Below are positions 6,401 to 8,490 of a stretch of 8,490 nucleotides of DNA, one piece after another (positions within the stretch are counted from its first letter, which is position 1; each line of letters starts with the position of its first letter). This stretch comes from Gammaproteobacteria bacterium (lineage in GTDB: Bacteria > Pseudomonadota > Gammaproteobacteria > Pseudomonadales > Azotimanducaceae): the NCBI GenBank assembly GCA_003228415.1, contig QIDL01000479.1:1-8490 (forward strand). The letters run 5' to 3'. The position numbers and the translations under genes were made by a program. The notes under the pieces are model-generated. The model had not been told where the DNA came from. It worked only from the letters and a program-made list of their open reading frames with translations, and ran no database searches.

Positions 6401-6975
6401 TCGAACCACCACCATCGGTCCTCGGTGCCAGGCAGCAGGCGAGATTGCTTTTCAGCGCCGCCGAGGTGCTGAAGGCCATCGATCAGCTGGCGGTGCGGTT
6501 GACCGTGGCGCTGGCTGAAGAAAACCCGTTGCTCATCAGTATCATGAACGGCGCGCTGCCGTTCACCGCCTCGCTCATGCAACGGCTGCACTTTCCATTG
6601 CAATTGAGTCATGTTCACGTCAGCCGCTATGACAACACGACCGAAGGAGGCCGTCTGGTCTGGCATGGCGGATTCGAAATGGATCTCGAGGGGCGCCACG
6701 TTGTCCTCATCGATGACATTCTCGATCAGGGTCTGACCATCCAGGCGCTCCGGAATTGGGCTACCCAGAGAGGTGCTGAGGAGGTTACGGTGGCGGTGCT
6801 GCTCGATAAACACTCGCGGGGTGATCGCCCGGCCGCGGCCGATTTTGTGGCGCTCGCGTGTCCGGATCGCTATGTCTTCGGCTGGGGCATGGATTTCGAA
6901 GGCTATTGGCGCAACCTGCCGGATATCTACGCCCTGCCGGATGGCTTCGGATTGCAGGACAGCCGGGAGGACTAG
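6397..6975 (+). CDS. Hypoxanthine/guanine phosphoribosyltransferase (type I PRTase)
   Basis: This purine-salvage enzyme joins hypoxanthine or guanine to PRPP, giving IMP or GMP in the cytoplasm. The 192-residue product has the PRPP-binding signature HVVLIDDILDQGLT (residues 101-114), the pyrophosphate loop region SIMNGALPF (48-56), the mobile-loop region SRYDNTTEGG (76-85), the base-contacting Lys in LLDKHSRGDRP (K138), and the C-terminal FGWGMDFEGYWRNLPDIYAL typical of HPRTs. The start chosen is GTG 6397, which overlaps the MscS stop as GTGA and gives the normal length. The frame is open further upstream inside the MscS gene, but that extension is unrelated to the family. It lies 4 bp before a methylthioinosine-type phosphorylase, whose product hypoxanthine is its likely substrate. 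The symbol hpt is possible, but substrate preference is not proven. Confidence 0.9.
   Translation: MIEPPPSVLGARQQARLLFSAAEVLKAIDQLAVRLTVALAEENPLLISIMNGALPFTASLMQRLHFPLQLSHVHVSRYDNTTEGGRLVWHGGFEMDLEGRHVVLIDDILDQGLTIQALRNWATQRGAEEVTVAVLLDKHSRGDRPAAADFVALACPDRYVFGWGMDFEGYWRNLPDIYALPDGFGLQDSRED
6965..6970 (+). promoter_or_regulatory. Ribosome binding site of the phosphorylase gene
   Basis: GGGAGG, inside the end of the phosphoribosyltransferase gene, lies 9 nt before ATG 6980. It fixes this start against an open extension that runs back into the upstream gene. Confidence 0.75.
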
Positions 6976-6979
6976 AGCC

Positions 6980-7723
6980 ATGGCATCGATTGGAGTGATC
7001 AGAGGTTCCGGCGCGCTCGACTGGGACGTCGACTGGAGGGAACTGGGTGACAACCACACCGATTTTGGCGACGGATCGGCTCGCCCGGTGATCGCCGAAG
7101 TAGGCGATCGCGAGGTGGTCGCCATGGCGCGTCACGGTGAGCCACACAGGTATGCGCCTCACGCAGTGAATTATCGGGCAAACCTGAAGCTGCTGGAACG
7201 GCACGGAGTCGGCGCTATCGTTGCACTGAATACAGTGGGCGGCATCGGCGCGGTTGCCGAGACCGGCGCGCTGATCGTTCCGGATCAGATCATCGACTAT
7301 ACCTGGGGTCGGATTCAGAGCTTCAGTCCCGAAGATGCGGTACGCCACATCGATTTCAGTGAGCCCTTCGATGGCGGGTTGCGCGCCGAGTTGCTGAGAG
7401 CGGGGGAGATTGCAGGCATACGGCTGCACGACGGCGGAGTGATGGGTGTCACTCAAGGTCCGCGTCTGGAAACCGCCGCCGAGATAGCCAGAATGGATCG
7501 GGATGGTTGCGCGGTCGTCGGGATGACCGGTATGCCGGAGGCCGTGCTGGCTCGGGAACTGGGCATTCCATACGCCAGTCTATCGCTGGTGGTGAATCCT
7601 GCCGCCGGTCTCAGTGACTCGATGGTCGACCTCGACGAGATCCGCGCCGTGTCTGAGCAGGGTATGACAAAAATTGCTGAGTTACTCGGCGTTTTCTTCC
7701 AGATTCTCGAAGGATTCGACTAG
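6980..7723 (+). CDS. S-methyl-5'-thioinosine phosphorylase (MTAP/PNP trimeric family)
   Basis: This 247-residue enzyme of the trimeric purine nucleoside phosphorylase family should split methylthioinosine with phosphate into hypoxanthine and methylthioribose-1-phosphate. Visible motifs are the phosphate loop GVIRGSG (5-11), RHG (51-53), H-x-VNYRANL (61-69), ALNTVGGIG (82-90), TQGPRLET (158-165) and GMTGMPEAVLARELGIPYAS (181-200). Where human MTAP has Asp220 and Asp222 (TDYD) for adenine, this protein reads VNPA with Asn206 and Ala208. Asn at this place favours 6-oxopurines, so a methylthioinosine or inosine/guanosine substrate is more likely than methylthioadenosine. Pseudomonas aeruginosa PA3004, a characterised enzyme of about 245 residues, is the closest match I recall, and it too lies near lexA. 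The gene follows the phosphoribosyltransferase by 4 bp and its 3' end overlaps csiV on the other strand. Confidence 0.88.
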   Translation: MASIGVIRGSGALDWDVDWRELGDNHTDFGDGSARPVIAEVGDREVVAMARHGEPHRYAPHAVNYRANLKLLERHGVGAIVALNTVGGIGAVAETGALIVPDQIIDYTWGRIQSFSPEDAVRHIDFSEPFDGGLRAELLRAGEIAGIRLHDGGVMGVTQGPRLETAAEIARMDRDGCAVVGMTGMPEAVLARELGIPYASLSLVVNPAAGLSDSMVDLDEIRAVSEQGMTKIAELLGVFFQILEGFD

Positions 7724-8490
7724 TGGTTCCGGGATCAAAACCGGATCGATGCGAACCACCAGCCCGAGTTTCGGGTGATCCAGATAGTGAATCTCCGTTG
7801 AACGCATCCGCCGGCTTTCCTTGATCTGCAGGTAACCCGAGGTGTCGGTCTGATGGCCGACCATGATCTGCTGCTCGCCGCTTGGAGACAGCGCTATCGC
7901 AACCGGGTCCATGCCCAGCGCAGGGGCATGGAAAAACAGGTTCGCCTCGAAGTGCAGAAAACGGCCGAGGGTGACGGCCACCGTTCCTTCCAGTTCATGG
8001 ATAGTACCGGGGCGGTTCAGCTTCCGACCAGCCTGGATGAGGATCGGTTGCGGCGCTGTTCTTGGTGGTACTGCCTGGATCCAGCGTCCGTGGTACAACA
8101 GCCGTCCTACGCCGCGCCGTTCGGTGAGTCTGGCTTCGCGGCCCAACAGAAAAGAGTCGCTGGCAAGCCAGCGGTCGCTGGATCGGTCGAGTTCCGCTTC
8201 GAATGCCGCCATGGCCGCCATCAGATCCAGCCGCGGTTCTGCCGACAATTCCGGCGCGATCTGAGGGACCGGCATCGATGGCGCCTCGCCCTCCGCCTCC
8301 GGAATCTCTTCCTCCGGGAGCAGCCGATAGCGCAAGGTAGGGAAGGTGAGGCAGAGGCGGGTCAGCGGGTCGATAAAGGTCTGATAACCGTTCGGGCCTG
8401 GACGCAGGGCCTGAATGTTGACGGGAAAAGCTCTTGGCGCGGTGACGGTCAGCGACTCTTGTGTATTTAAATCCAGCACCTGGGGCCGCT
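7682..8490 (-). CDS. csiV: CsiV, peptidoglycan-binding cell-wall factor, 5'-truncated by window edge
   Basis: Only the C-terminal 268 residues are visible, because the frame runs off the right edge. A GTG at 8479 is internal, and no signal peptide or the usual N-terminal strand is seen. CsiV (formerly DUF2803) was described in Vibrio cholerae as a periplasmic peptidoglycan-binding protein needed for LpoA-stimulated PBP1A activity. Supporting motifs are a Pro/Glu-rich linker (about 57-85), RGVGRLLYHGRWIQAV (about 125-140), LEGTVAVTLGRFLHFEANL (about 166-184), the basic RRMRS (about 226-230) and HYLDHPKLGLVVRIDP (about 234-249). The acidic tail overlaps the phosphorylase gene tail to tail by 42 bp. 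In Pseudomonas-type genomes mfd usually lies next, outside this window. Confidence 0.88.
   Translation of the reverse strand, partial: RPQVLDLNTQESLTVTAPRAFPVNIQALRPGPNGYQTFIDPLTRLCLTFPTLRYRLLPEEEIPEAEGEAPSMPVPQIAPELSAEPRLDLMAAMAAFEAELDRSSDRWLASDSFLLGREARLTERRGVGRLLYHGRWIQAVPPRTAPQPILIQAGRKLNRPGTIHELEGTVAVTLGRFLHFEANLFFHAPALGMDPVAIALSPSGEQQIMVGHQTDTSGYLQIKESRRMRSTEIHYLDHPKLGLVVRIDPVLIPEPLVESFENLEENAE

Noticed and set aside
6773..6979. Upstream extension of the phosphorylase frame
   Set aside because: ATG 6980 has a good ribosome binding site and matches the family N-terminus (phosphate loop GSG).
6340..7125. Minus-strand open frame (261 codons) opposite the purine genes
   Set aside because: It lies antisense to two confidently identified enzymes and shows no domain of its own.
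8158..8173. Hairpin CGCTGGC-AA-GCCAGCG within csiV, faintly like the 2063-2130 element
   Set aside because: It is inside conserved-length coding sequence, is a single short stem, and is explained by codons.
7853..8470. Plus-strand open frame (205 codons) opposite csiV
   Set aside because: The minus strand carries clear CsiV motifs; the plus-strand product is Arg-rich and without features.

Overview
The window looks like a piece of a gammaproteobacterial chromosome with fairly high GC content. LexA, TopA, the 5'-methylthioinosine phosphorylase and CsiV all resemble gammaproteobacterial forms. From memory, the gene order (topA, small acidic protein, lexA, ..., methylthioinosine phosphorylase, csiV) matches the topA-to-mfd neighbourhood of Pseudomonas and relatives. 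No tRNA, rRNA, CRISPR array, insertion sequence or phage gene was seen. The species cannot be fixed from the sequence alone.

Layout. (1) 1-1727: the C-terminal two thirds of topA, entering at the active-site tyrosine, followed 6 bp later by a small, very acidic protein (1734-2057). (2) 2063-2130: four back-to-back hairpins between convergent genes; the last one contains the lexA stop codon. (3) 2118-2720, minus strand: lexA. (4) 2721-2938: a divergent control region with two near-ideal SOS boxes, a long repeat-bearing lexA leader and a good sigma70-type promoter pointing the other way. (5) 2939-7723, plus strand: five tightly packed genes, probably one operon. They encode a LolA-like periplasmic protein, an outer-membrane beta-barrel with an N-terminal SPOR-like domain, an MscS-family channel, a hypoxanthine/guanine phosphoribosyltransferase and a methylthioinosine-type phosphorylase. 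The junctions are ATGA overlap, 7 bp gap, GTGA overlap and 4 bp gap. (6) 7682-8490, minus strand: the C-terminal part of CsiV, a peptidoglycan-binding cell-wall factor, whose 3' end overlaps the phosphorylase gene by 42 bp.

How the genes may work together. LexA represses itself through the two SOS boxes, and these lie just upstream of the -35 of the divergent operon, so DNA damage might also affect that operon. The first two operon genes resemble the LolA-like plus porin-like pairs often found with RND/MMPL exporters, but no exporter is in the window. The last two form a logical salvage step: methylthioinosine is split to hypoxanthine and methylthioribose-1-phosphate, then hypoxanthine is converted to IMP. 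The most unusual items are the SPOR/beta-barrel fusion, the nested hairpin element that supplies the end of lexA, and the lexA leader repeats beside the shared SOS control region.
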